Source: Platerodrilus igneus
Lineage: Eukaryota; Arthropoda; Insecta; Coleoptera; Lycidae
Assembly: GCA_036346225.1 (NCBI GenBank)
Contig: JARFIW010001090.1
Coordinates: 1,488,001-1,552,000 of the forward strand
Direction of reading: 5' to 3'
Length of the DNA stretch: 64,000 nt
Position 1 is the stretch's first letter. Every line of letters begins with the position of its first letter. Under the pieces are notes generated by a model. The model saw only the letters and a list, made by a program, of their open reading frames with translations, searched no databases and was not told the origin of the DNA. This document shows positions 35,879 through 45,729 of this stretch, piece by piece. The position numbers were made by a program, and so were the translations under genes.

Positions 35879-37496
35879 GCTGTGTTAGCCTCTTGTTATA
35901 TTAATATTTAGCCCCACGACTTGGGCAGACCATATAAATGCTATGATATTTGCCCCACCGCTTGGGCGTCATATAAATGACGTGTTATTTTATTTAGGGT
36001 TAACAAGCACTTGTGAAAATGTTAATTTAGAATTTTCTTTGCCTCGACTAGCTGATTCAATTAAACAAAGCACCTCCACAATACACAGTATAATGATTAA
36101 ATATTTACTTAAATATCTTCTCCCCTTTTAAATTATATACATCTGTCAGATTCTTAGAAAATCAAGCCAGCAAAACAAGCTTTTTATTACATTTAAAGAC
36201 CTATTAAAACGTTTCAAGATGTCTATTACTTTTCACAAATTTATACAAGAAACCCCAATCTGTCGGCTTTTACACTTTGAATTATTATTGAGATAAAAAC
36301 ATTTTTAGAAATAAATCGAATCAAAATATCTAACCTGAAGTGGTTCAGTAGGCGTTCTGCATTCTCCAGAATTAAAGTCGACATCCAGCCAAATTAGTAT
36401 CCAAATCGTTATTGGTGAGATTATTCCAATGAAAGGTTTTTCATTTTCGTAACAGAATATTTACCATTTTCAAAGATTATTAAATTGCTTGAACAGGCAG
36501 CATTCTCCAGAGTCTCTTATCCAAAATTGTATTTAAGATCGTAATTAACAGGAATTAAGATCGTTATGTCGATTGTAATTTAAGATTGTAGTTAAAAGTG
36601 GTGATTAAGAGTGGTGATTAAGATGGTAATTAAAAGCCCTGTTTTATTTATTATTAGAAATGGTATAATTTCACTAAATCTGATCTACTTACGTCTTTAG
36701 AAGTACGGCTCGCTCGCACAATTTCACACTCTTTAATTTTTAATTTAATTTAATTTACTATTCACGTAAATATTTATCACTTTCAAGGTAGTGACTGCCC
36801 AGTTTCTAAAGTATACTAACTCGATATTCAATTGTCATGATATTTATAGGATCGGCCCCTTTTGTTTGTGATTCGTTGACTTCACGTGCTGGGCGAGACC
36901 AAATGTCTTATCTCTTGTTATTTTGGGAAAGTTTACCAATTGTTTAGTTCAATTGCATAAAACGATGCTAAGAAAGTCAAGTAATTCATTATAATACCTC
37001 ACATTTAAATCAGAAATCCCAGGAATCTTCGTCCAACAAATCACGTACTATTGTTGTTGGCCTTATTCTAATCTGAATGGAATAGATTTGATGTTTGTTT
37101 ATTTCCTAATAAATTGGATTTTTGAACAAATGTGATACTTTTAGATCACGTACGCTTTCAAATAATGCATAATTTCTGCGTACGTTTGAGATGATATATT
37201 AACTCACCTTTTTGAATATTTATCTAGCCAATTCATGCAGGTTTTTCACTGATTTAAATTCATCGCGTTTCGTTACATTTTTAAATTCTTATCTTTGCTC
37301 GTATCTACTCTTGGATATGCGTTTTAATCGTTTGTACTGCTATATACAGTGTGCTCTTAACTAATAATATTTATAATGACCTATTTGCTCCTCTAATATC
37401 TGTAATTATGTACTTTTGTTACTTGGGAGTTTCTCTTGTTTATTGTACGACCCCTATGACTTAACCTACCCCTAAATTAACCCTATAATTACAGCA
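35877..37496 (+). mobile_element. (TA)n-flanked element, third variant
   Basis: Left end ATGCTGTGTTAG, right end ATTACAGCAA, both directly at (TA)n. The first ~120 bp hold three units starting ATGCTGTG, ATGCTATG and ATGACGTG, each ending in GGGCGTCATATAA or a variant. A TTGCCTCGACTAGCTGATTC block follows, as CTAGCT does in the other copies. The rest of the body diverges from types A and B. A TAATTTAATTTAATTTA run is near 36735, and a degenerate TGGTAATTAAGA repeat at 36540-36640. No open frame of note. Confidence 0.6.
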
Positions 37497-37517
37497 ATAT
37501 ATATATATATATATAAA
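37497..37517. repeat. Short (TA)n tract
   Basis: About 21 bp; the right end of the preceding element (ACAGCAA) abuts it. No element end is visible on its right side. Confidence 0.9.
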
Positions 37518-38652
37518 ATATGTCACAGGAGAATAATACAATTAAAGTAATCAAAATTTATGACAATTTTTGGTCACCAAAAAAAAACGTTCTCCCTATG
37601 CGCCAAAGAGCCGTAATTCAAAGTTAAAACTAATACTAACAATGTACATATAAGTATCACTAGAATGAACGATATAAAATTTGTTCAAATACAGAAACCA
37701 CACACTTAAATTTGTGGACCAATCCTAGATGGGCTACTAGTTTTGTGGCGTCTTGCGATAAGACGACTGCCTTGGAGTAGGTATAATTATATTTACCCTT
37801 TAATTTATGAGGTAGCAAGATAAATAAATTCTCCTTGCAGAAGCCTGTTGCGTGGACTACAAGTGAAAAATAAAAGTGGTAATATGGGTAGGATTCACCA
37901 GATGGACTTATAAGGTGGCTTCGCTGCACGCATCGATAGGACGAACAGCTAGACCCAGTGAATATCAACCATCTATACAGTGGTAAAACATCCTTACGAT
38001 ATCTCAGACATTACGACTGCGGTAGAATCTACGTCCACAGAAGAAGCTGAAGAGCAAGTATGAACGAATTAAAGAATGCACAATTAAATTTACAATTTGT
38101 AAATTGCAAATTAGCTTACCACATGAGAAGATTATCGCTTCAAAGACACTCACAGTATCAACTTCACCATGTGCAAATCCGACAGAAAACATCTATAGTA
38201 AGACCATGACGAACAAGGAGTTTGCTTTTGTAGAAATATGAATATTGTTTTTTATATAGCTTTAGCAAAAAATGAGATTGTTCTTTCATCCCAAACAAAG
38301 TCTAATTCAACACGTTATCAAAACAGGTGTGTGTAGAATTAGTAGCAAATCTTTATCAATTGATAAAGCCAATCAATATTTCGAAGAGCTGAATGCAATC
38401 AGCAACGTAAGTAAACCAATGCAAAGTATATTATTACGGCCTTCTATAAACAAGATGCGGACTATATTCAATATTAACAAACTTTCAAATTGGCGACAAA
38501 GCTAGTTTGAATAACTTGTTGAAGTACACAATCTTTATAGTAACGTATCACATACGAGGTCGTATTTGAATATAATGAGCGAAATCTATACAAATAGATA
38601 CTTGAATAAAGTACTGTACCAACTACTGCGCCTTTGGTGGCGGCACGTAACA
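37518..38652. other. Mostly unrecognised DNA with weak open frames
   Basis: A 102-codon minus-strand frame at 37660-37968 and a 77-codon plus-strand frame at 38272-38505 are open but match nothing I recognise. The segment 37880-37970 is moderately GC-rich and looks like a dispersed repeat (CTTATAAGGTGGCTTCGCTG), but no second copy is in this window. Confidence 0.35.
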
Positions 38653-38915
38653 ATTGCATTGTATTGTATTGTATTGTACTGTAATGTATTGCATTGCATT
38701 GCATTGCATTTTATTGCATTACATTGCATTGCATTGCATTGCATTGCATTGCATTGCATTGCATTGCATTGCATTGCATTGCATTGCATTGCATTGCATT
38801 GCATTGCATTGCATTGCATTGCATTGCATTGCATTGCATTGTATTGTATTGTATTGTATTGTATTGTATTGTATAGTTTTGTACTGAATTGTATTTTATT
38901 GTATTGTATTGCATT
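38653..38915. repeat. (GCATT)n pentanucleotide satellite
   Basis: About 52 units. A homogeneous GCATT core (38691-38850) is bordered on both sides by GTATT units. It is related to the array at 33041-33577 by the GTATT variant. Open frames of 60-149 codons here (HCIALHCIALH, MQCNAMQCN) come from the stop-free 5-bp period. Confidence 0.97.
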
Positions 38916-39074
38916 AAATAGTTTTGTTAGTACAGAGATACATATGTCAGACATTCAGTACCTAAGCAAAGCTTATGAGGTTGAATACATAAATAGTTCT
39001 ACAGAAAAACCGTGAATAGTAAACTAAGTTATAAGTATAATGGATTTATAAGAAATTGTAAGAAAATAAAAAAT

Positions 39075-39560
39075 ATTCATCTAGAAGATGGTCAAATTCA
39101 ACCTAAAATTGGGTCTTGAAAAGCATTAGTAAATGTTAGACTATATTTTTCCATATTATCAAGTAAATGTTTTGTAACTCGTTTTTCGTATAATCTGATG
39201 CTGTTTGTAGTTTTATAGCAAACGGGTAAAGTATTGAAAAGCCTTGGACCTAAATAAAAAACATAACGTTGAGTTAATATTATAAGCGATTGAGTAGTTT
39301 TGATTGGTTTTTTTACCTACCAATCTAGTGTAATAAGAATGCTGTATACAATTTCAAGGTGGGGATTTTTGTATAAAAACAGTATACATTTAAAGTAGAG
39401 TACTCTAGGCGGTAGTAAATTAGCCTCTGAAAATAGAATGTCTGATGGAAAACATATATTTTTTTAAGCATGACTTTGAGAATAAGCTTCTGCACTATTA
39501 GTAAAGACAACAAAGTAGTTAAAAAAGACCACGCCAAATCACAATACCGTATCTAATGAT
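39075..39560 (-). pseudogene. Jockey/CR1-like LINE, C-terminal end of the RT ORF
   Basis: On the minus strand, pieces in changing frames give GIVIWRGLF-like sequence (near 39550), FPSDILFSEANLLPPRVLYF, YKNPHLEIVYS, then LRYVFYLGPRLFNTLPVC and IRLYEKRVTKHLLDNMEKYS. This order (IIWGG, PSDLLF, LG.RLFN.LP, LY....K.LL) is the thumb-to-tail region of Jockey/CR1-type LINE ORF2. The matching RT core lies at 42998-43740 on the same strand, so this is probably the 3' part of the same element, split by the 39.57-42.99 kb insertion. Several frameshifts are present. Confidence 0.75.
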
Positions 39561-39683
39561 ATACTCCACAAATGCGTACTATATCATCTTAAGGTTGGAT
39601 AGAGATAAAAGGTTCTTAATTGGTAAAATTTATAAATACAGTATCTGATTATAGATGCGAGGGGGATTCGCGAAGGAAGTTTG

Positions 39684-39870
39684 GTGTACATTAGATAGGA
39701 AGTCTCGGGAAGTCCGAGGAAGTCCCGGAAAGTCGAGGAAGTCCGAGGAAGTCCCGGGAAGTCCGAAAAAGTTCCGGAAAGTCCGAGGAAGTCCGGGAAG
39801 TCTGAAGAAGTCCCTACAAGTCCGAGGAAGCCCAGGAAGTCCAAGGAAGTTCCGGGATGTCCGACATAAT
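39684..39870. repeat. AGTCCGAGGA-type minisatellite, copy 1
   Basis: About 18 units of 9-12 bp based on GGAAGTCC with GAGGA, CGGGA or CCGGA spacers. It is purine-rich on the plus strand. A 78-codon frame through it (SREVRGSPGKS type) is repeat-encoded. A second array lies at 42788-42960. Confidence 0.92.
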
Positions 39871-40998
39871 AAACGTTTAACACCAAAATAATTATGTGTA
39901 TACTTTCGAAATTAAAAGCAAATTTTAATAACTAACTAATTTTATTGTTAAGCGCGATGTGCATCCATTAATTGTTTACATAGCTTACTACTTGAACAAT
40001 ACGTAAATTAGAAGACAATAGTGTCCATAATTAATTTATTTATAAAAGTAACTGCCAAGTAGTATATCTGTTTAGTCAGTGAAAAATAAGGTCTGTCAGA
40101 AGAACTTATAACAGTTGATGAACTGAAGGAAGGCATTCTCCAAGATTTTAACAGTATTGATAGACGCTCTGTTAGAAAAGCTAACCATTCCTAAAATGAG
40201 AAAATAAATGATTTGATAATAACGGAAAACTTTTTGACCATCTGTTAAAATAATTCTAATTTTTGTTGTTTCAATTACAATAGAAAAATTAATACTGTTA
40301 CTAAAAATTAATAATGATAGTCAGCAGATAACGTAATTCTTTTTTGCTATAAAGCTATACCCCGGTATAAATCTAATATGTAAATAATGTTAAAATATAG
40401 AATAAGAAACACAGGTCCGTATCTAGAGATTTTGTTCAAAACAGATTATCATTAATTTTTTCACAATTTTTCACAATTTGTAAAAACCGTACAAGTGTCA
40501 TACATAGTTACATTATAAATTCAAAGTAATATCGAAATCTAAAATAAAAAGTTCAGGTCCGTATTTAAAATTCTGAAGTTGAAGGTGACCATGAGGAGAC
40601 CGACCAAACATGTAATCGAAATTTTAATAGTTTCATCTCGTACCTTTCAAAATTCAAAACAAAAGTTTCTGTATCATTTTTTAAAATTTTAAAAATGTAC
40701 AAGCTAGAAGCAAAAATTGAAAATTGAAGCTTTTTATTTTTTTGTTTTCATTTGAAAACGGCACAAAATATCATTAATTCTCTTTTGGATTCTTGTTGCT
40801 CTCGAAAATATGCAATCCTTTCCCCATTTAACCGAATCTTTTTCTCTATAGAGAACCATTATAATGCATAACATGTGAAAAAACTCACCCTGTATATAAC
40901 TTAAAAAACTTTGACATGTGATTATAGAATCACAATGATTTTTATTATACCAAAACAATTTTAGTGAAAATGCTTTGGCCTTGAGGTATCATAGCAAG
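39871..40998. other. AT-rich DNA with a mariner-type end
   Basis: No gene. Near 40880-40900 the sequence AAACTCACCCTGTATATAAC resembles an arthropod mariner/MITE terminus, and the preceding ~120 bp (CTATAGAGAACCATTAT, TGCATAACATG) look like a dispersed repeat. ACAGGTCCGTATCTAGA (40412) and TCAGGTCCGTATTTAAA (40553) form a weak direct repeat. Confidence 0.45.
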
Positions 40999-41298
40999 CT
41001 GTCTTTTTATTTTTTACGTACAAAATTGCATCGCAAGCTTGATTTTTATAAAGCAGTGAATAATAAAATCATTATTCACTAGTGAATAATGGACATCTTT
41101 ATAAGTGAGTAAGCACATATATAATGAACATAAAATAGATTAGTCGTGGATAATCTTTTTATCCACGAATTGTCGTTACATGTATTTACTCACTAGAAAG
41201 AATATTTATTATTCACTAGTAATTAATGGTTTCATTATTTACTGATTTACAATATCAAGGCTTGCAATATAATTTTGTACGTAAAAGATAAAAAACAG
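40999..41298. mobile_element. MITE with ~50-bp terminal inverted repeats
   Basis: The 300-bp unit begins CTGTCTTTTTATTTTTTACG, and its right end read on the minus strand begins CTGTTTTTTATCTTTTACG; both continue TACAAAATT, GCAAGC and TTGAT. The interior holds the perfect palindrome CATTATTCACTAGTGAATAATG (split here: CATTATTCACT, AGTGAATAATG) near 41068 and a hairpin GTGGATAA..TTATCCAC near 41143-41166. No target duplication was identified. It is non-coding. Confidence 0.8.
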
Positions 41299-41672
41299 TT
41301 GAATATGAAACGTCAAGTCCAGAGCGCTTCCCGAGGCGCATCCGCTGTTAATTTTCGGAACGTCAAAAGTACGATTAATTTAAACTTCATAATTTTAAAG
41401 TAGGTACTTCATTAGCAAATGGATACAGATGCATAAGAGATTGTGTGAATGCAAACATTAGTCTTAATATTGATAAACAAATTATGCTATACTGAATTAG
41501 TTATCGCGAAATTCAATGTTTTGTTTCAATATTTGTGATAACTTTAGCTAAACTCATTTAGTAGTCTTGGATAGAGTCTAGTATTCTACTCACATATAAT
41601 AGCTACTATTTACTCGGTTTATTTACGACACTCTCCTACGGTTTGTGTCGTAAACTTAAACTTTAAAGTTTA

Positions 41673-42258
41673 AGGTGTTCTGCTCGTCAAACTCTTTTAT
41701 TTGATACCCATGCCAAAGAGCTTGTAAAAAAAGATATCCGCTATCTTGGGGCGTCGCCATATTGGATTTAGAATGGCATTAGGTAACTTATCGTGTTCGA
41801 TTTGTTGGAACCCTTTTATTTGATATCCATATTCATGTCCAAGAGGTTGTAAAAATAGACAATTTGCCATCTTGGATTTAGTATGGCATTACGTAACCTA
41901 TCGTGTTCTACTTGTCAAACCCTTTTATTTGATATCCATATCTACGTCAACGGGGTTCAAAATAAAGGTAATCCGCCATCTTGGGGCGTCCGCCATATTG
42001 GATTTATATGGCATTATATAGTTAAAGTGTTCCACCTGTCAAACGCTTTTACTTGATATCCATATCAATGGGTTTGTAGAAAAAGGTATTCCGCCATTTT
42101 TTAGTCATCCGCCATATTGGATTCAGAATGGCATTACGTAGCTTATCGTGTTCCACTTGCCAATTGCTTTTAATTGATACCCATGTCAAGCGATTAAAAG
42201 GGTTATACACCATCTTGGGGTTGGAATGTCCGCCATTTTGGATACAGAATGACATTAA
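41673..42258. repeat. Tandem array, five units of 110-124 bp
   Basis: Units start near 41674, 41791, 41901, 42025 and 42146. Each runs TCGTGTTCNACTTGTCAAAC, CTTTTATTTGATAYCCATAT, a variable AGGTTGTAAAAA stretch, CGCCATCTTGG, CCGCCATATTGGATT and AGAATGGCATTACGTA. I recall sequences of this type as dispersed repeats in insect genomes. A short GTATT run (42260-42275) and an ATCAGAGCCAAAGCTGTATG block follow. Confidence 0.9.
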
Positions 42259-42787
42259 TTATATTGTATTGTATTGTCATCAGAGCCAAAGCTGTATGCA
42301 AAATTTCAACTAGATCGGGTACCAAAAAGTGGGCAAAAAATTGATTACAAATTCTGAACCGGAACCACATACGTATACGATCGCTGCAAGTTAGATAAAG
42401 GCTTTTAAGAAATGAGGACAATGATTTTATTGATACAGTTTTATGTACAACGTTTATCAGAAACGTTTTTCTAAGTTGACTACACTTCAAAATTTAAAAC
42501 GGATCTTTCTGATTTTGTAAATTTTACCCTATACCCTTCCTACTGAACATTTCAAAATAAAAAAATACAAGATGCACGACTCGACCACACAACATAAACG
42601 ACCAAAAATAATTACAATTGGTATGCAGTCGTTTGGCGATAATCAGACATCCCCACACATTCCTTACAACACAATGCGTACTATTTGATTAGTCTATCGA
42701 AGTCGTCAGATACTACAATAAATTGTAAATACTATCAACAATTATAAAGTGGCTATATAAAAGTATTCTTTACGAGAGAATAACATC
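42259..42787. other. Repeat-like flank and AT-rich DNA
   Basis: 42278-42375 (ATCAGAGCCAAAGCTGTATG, GCAAAATTTCAACTAGATCG, GAACCGGAACCACATACG) reads like the constant end that follows such tandem arrays in other insects (recollection). The stretch near 42668 (ACACAATGCGTACTATTTGAT) resembles 39570 (CACAAATGCGTACTATATCAT), in both cases about 115 bp left of an AGTCC minisatellite. Confidence 0.45.
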
Positions 42788-42960
42788 AGCAGGAAGTCCG
42801 AGAAAGTACCGGAAGTCCGAGGAAGTCCAGGGAAGTCCGAGAAAATCCAGGGAAGTCCAGGAAGTCAGGGAAGTCCCGGAAAGTCCGAGGAAGTCCGAGA
42901 AATTTAAAAAAGTACCGGAAAGTCCGAAGAAGTCCGGGAAGCTTTGAGTGTAGGAAGTCT
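42788..42960. repeat. AGTCCGAGGA-type minisatellite, copy 2
   Basis: About 16 units of 9-12 bp of the same kind as at 39684-39870, in the same orientation. Its right edge joins GGTGTACACAATTTTCCTTCG, which in inverted form resembles the left edge of copy 1 (TTCGCGAAGGAAGTTTGGTG). Minus-strand frames (LGLSGTSLDFLGL type) are repeat-encoded. Confidence 0.92.
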
Positions 42961-42997
42961 GGTGTACACAATTTTCCTTCGCGAATAACTCCTGGTT

Positions 42998-43740
42998 TAG
43001 ATGTAATATAAACAACACATGCGTGCCATCTAACATTACACTCAAATATTTAATTTTGCTAACTCCCTCAATAGCAGGACACGAACATGTCTATTTTATG
43101 AATGGTTAGTTCGGTTTAAGCAGATGGCATACCAGCCAAGTTAGGGCAAAATGTAATATATTTACTTTCATGAAAATTTAAACTTAGAAAGTTATTGACT
43201 AACCACACATTAACAAGCTCTATGCCAAAAGCAGATTTCTTGTTAACTTCAAGCCAATTACTGTCTTCAAAAAGAATAACTGCATCGTCTGCAAATAAGA
43301 ATACTTTTCCATCGCTATCGAGTAAAGCAAGATCATTAATATATATAGGAAATAAAAGTGGACCTAATGCAGGTACTTGCGGAGTGCCAAAATCTAGTCA
43401 AAGAATCACTTAGTACACCGTTAACAAAAACACGTCTTTAAGGTAGTCCTCCAACAGTAGATAAGCAGGTCTCCTTATAACTAGGTTATGTAGCTAGTTT
43501 CCGTAATAATTTGCTGTGAGAAACGGTATCAAATGCTTTACACAATCAAGGAATACCGCTACTTGCTTGGTACTATTTTTCATTTTTGTTCATATAAAGC
43601 GCGCTTCGCAGATAAATTTTTTCTGAAGCCACATTTTTGCTCAGTCAAAATATTAAATTCTTCCAAGAAATACGACAAAGGGATTTTAATATATTTTTCG
43701 AGAATTTTACCGAAAACGGAAATTAAAGAAATCGAACAAT
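42998..43740 (-). pseudogene. Jockey/CR1-like LINE, reverse transcriptase core
   Basis: Read down the minus strand, with frame changes, the RT motifs appear in order: ISLISVFGKILEKYIKIPLS, then TEQKCGFRKNLSAKRALYE, LCKAFDTVSHSKLL (the first catalytic aspartate in AFD), YLKDVFLLTV, FGTPQVPALGPLLFPIYIND (motif B-like), LFADDAVILFED (catalytic ADD, near 43284-43295), LNFHESKYITFCPN and finally GVSKIKYLSVMLDG. Stops occur between blocks. It is the core of a Jockey/CR1-type LINE whose C-terminus is at 39075-39560. Confidence 0.88.
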
Positions 43741-43770
43741 AGGTGTTGATAAAGTTTCGTCACCATTTTT

Positions 43771-44425
43771 AGGGTTCCGTGCCTTATAAGGTAAAACGGA
43801 ACCTTTATAAGATCACTCTCGTATCCGTCCGTCCGTCTGTCACAGAGGTTTCTCTCGAAAACTATGTAAAGTAGGAATTTGAAATTTGGCACAATGCTAG
43901 GTCTTTATGGCGCGCACATATATCGACAGTCAGAGAATAGAAAAAAATATTTTTCAATTAAAATGGCAGGAGTTAATTCGGTCAAAACAAAAAAGTTTTA
44001 ATAAATATATTGTGTGAGGTATCATTTGAATGAGGATTCTAAAAGAATTCTAAAAATATTTTATTTATAATTTTCGGTCCAGTAGTTTTCATGATATAGC
44101 TCAAAATGTGCCAAAAATGACCGCTCCCCTGTTCTCCCACATTTCCAAAGCTAAAATTTTGATTTTAATGAGGATAGTAGCTATTGAGTCATAGATTATC
44201 GAAAAATACAGGTTTTTTGACAGTGTAATAATTACTGAAAAAAAGTTTTTAAACACAGTAATAGATAACGTATTTACCAATAATGTACCAGTACAATGTG
44301 GGAGAATATATTCATTTTTCATTTATCACAATCAAATTTGGTTAAGATTTAAATCTACATAAAAAATAAAAACAGCTTAATTTGGTTTATTAATTGCTCA
44401 CTGTAGTATTGGTACGGAACACTAA
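43771..44425. repeat. Dispersed element with inverted AGGGTTCCGTGCC-type ends
   Basis: Left end AGGGTTCCGTGCC, right end GGTACGGAACACT, an imperfect inverted pair. Just inside the left end lie GTAAAACGGAACC, GATCACTCTCGTATCCGTCC and GTCTGTCACAG; after the right end come GAGCGAGCTCGACTCGCTCT. I recall this combination (GGGTTCCGTACC, repeated TCCGTCTGTC, GAGTCCGACTCGC) as a very common dispersed repeat in insects, notably Lepidoptera. No coding capacity is visible. Confidence 0.6.
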
Positions 44426-44802
44426 TAGAGCGAGCTCGACTCGCTCTTGGGTAACTTTTGTGTAATGGGACTACAAACGAATTTTTGAAGATTGTCGAAA
44501 AAACACAAGAGTTAAAACACATATAAAATATAATATTCAAAGGCACAAAAATTTGTCCCTTCGTTTATTTAACTAAATTAGAATTTAGAATATTAGACAT
44601 GTAAAGGACTGATATTTTAGTTGATTAATGATAGATTTATTTTCAATAGTTGTTGCGTGTTCTAAAAATATAGAATTTCGATTAACTTATTGTTATAACT
44701 TAAATTTGGGTTTTTGTAGTTTAATGCATACATTTTATTCAGTATTAATTTGTATGGGACGAAAATGGTGTATTCGATGTATCATTTTGTAAATGAAGTT
44801 GA

Positions 44803-44811
44803 TCCTAAATC
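44803..44811. repeat. Left 9-bp target-site duplication of the foldback element
   Basis: TCCTAAATC here and TCCTAAATC at 49108-49116 flank the element exactly. Both are followed by T, so the repeat could be counted as 10 bp. A 9-bp duplication is the usual signature of Mutator-superfamily insertion. Confidence 0.85.
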
Positions 44812-44854
44812 TGGTACATTTCACCTGTACCCCCACTTTCAAGTGGCGGATTGA

Positions 44855-45118
44855 TAATGGGTGCGTTCGTTTGTGCTACGTTTGTGATGGTTTGTGCTGC
44901 AAACCCCATCGTTTGTGTTACTTCCGTTCTCGAGATATTCAAAAAACAAGTTGGGGTGCTGCTGAAACGTCCGCACTCACACTCTTTTAGAGGGAAATAT
45001 AAAGTGGTGCTTTTGTTTTGCTACGTTTGTGCTGGTTTGTGCTGCAAACCCCATAGTTTGTGCTACTTCCGTTCTCGAGATATTCAAAAAACAATTTGGG
45101 ATAGCTGTAGAAGTGGAG
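44855..45118. repeat. Left-arm tandem units (two of ~145 bp)
   Basis: The unit GTTTGTGCTACGTTTGTG, CTGCAAACCCCATCGTTTGT, TTCCGTTCTCGAGATATTC, AAAAAACAAGTTGGGGTGCT occurs twice, with GAGATATTC ending at 44940 and 45085. These are inverted copies of the right-arm units at 48235-49060. Confidence 0.92.
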
Positions 45119-45479
45119 AGTGAGGTGTGTGGTTGAAGGTTCATCAAATTTGTTAAAAGCACTTGTAATCGTTTGTGCTCCGTTTGTGCTACATGGTGCA
45201 CTGATTTTTTTGCTTCACCAGTCACTCCTCTGGTTAGGGTTGTCTTCTTTTATCTAGAAATATGTAAATACAACTGGAACAAATTTTTTCCGAAACCAGC
45301 CGTGAGACTTATTAAGAAACAAAAATTTCGTACGGAATCCGAAAGTCATATTTATTTTTAACTAGTCCTCGACTCTGTGGGGACACCCTCTCTCGGCCCC
45401 TAATGCACTAGATTAAAAATATCTTAAGTTATACATTGAATTTTTGCCCCAAATCCAATAATTTTTAATTTTTCCAACG

Positions 45480-45715
45480 AAAGTCTATGAAATTTTGATG
45501 GACGTCCATAAATACGTTCTTCAGCTAAAGTGGTATGGACGTCCTTTGGCAAACGTCCATTGAACGTCCGTTTTAGTTCCATTCAATTGTACGATTATCC
45601 GATGGACGTTTGCCGAAGGACGTACATACCACTTTAACTGAAGGTCCATCAAAAGTCCATGGATGTTCGTACATTGAATGGAACTAAAACGGACGTCCAC
45701 AAAGTTATGCCAAGA
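45480..45715. repeat. Palindrome-rich GGACGTCC region of the left arm
   Basis: GATGGACGTCCATAAATACG, CCACTTTAGCTGAAG-type and TTTGGCAAACGTCCATTGAA sequences occur first in one orientation and, from about 45595, in the other (ATGGACGTTTGCCGAAGGAC), giving a local hairpin with arms of about 100 bp. A related single arm is at 47780-47875. Confidence 0.8.
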
Positions 45716-45729
45716 GAGGACAAATTCTT

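Noticed and set aside
38586..39015. Open frames of 60-149 codons reading HCIALHCIALH or MQCNAMQCN
   Set aside because: Same reason: products of the (GCATT)n period.
39584..39891. Open frames with SPGKS / LGLSGTSSDF repeats
   Set aside because: Encoded by the AGTCC minisatellite; both strands are open, which fits repeat structure and not a gene.
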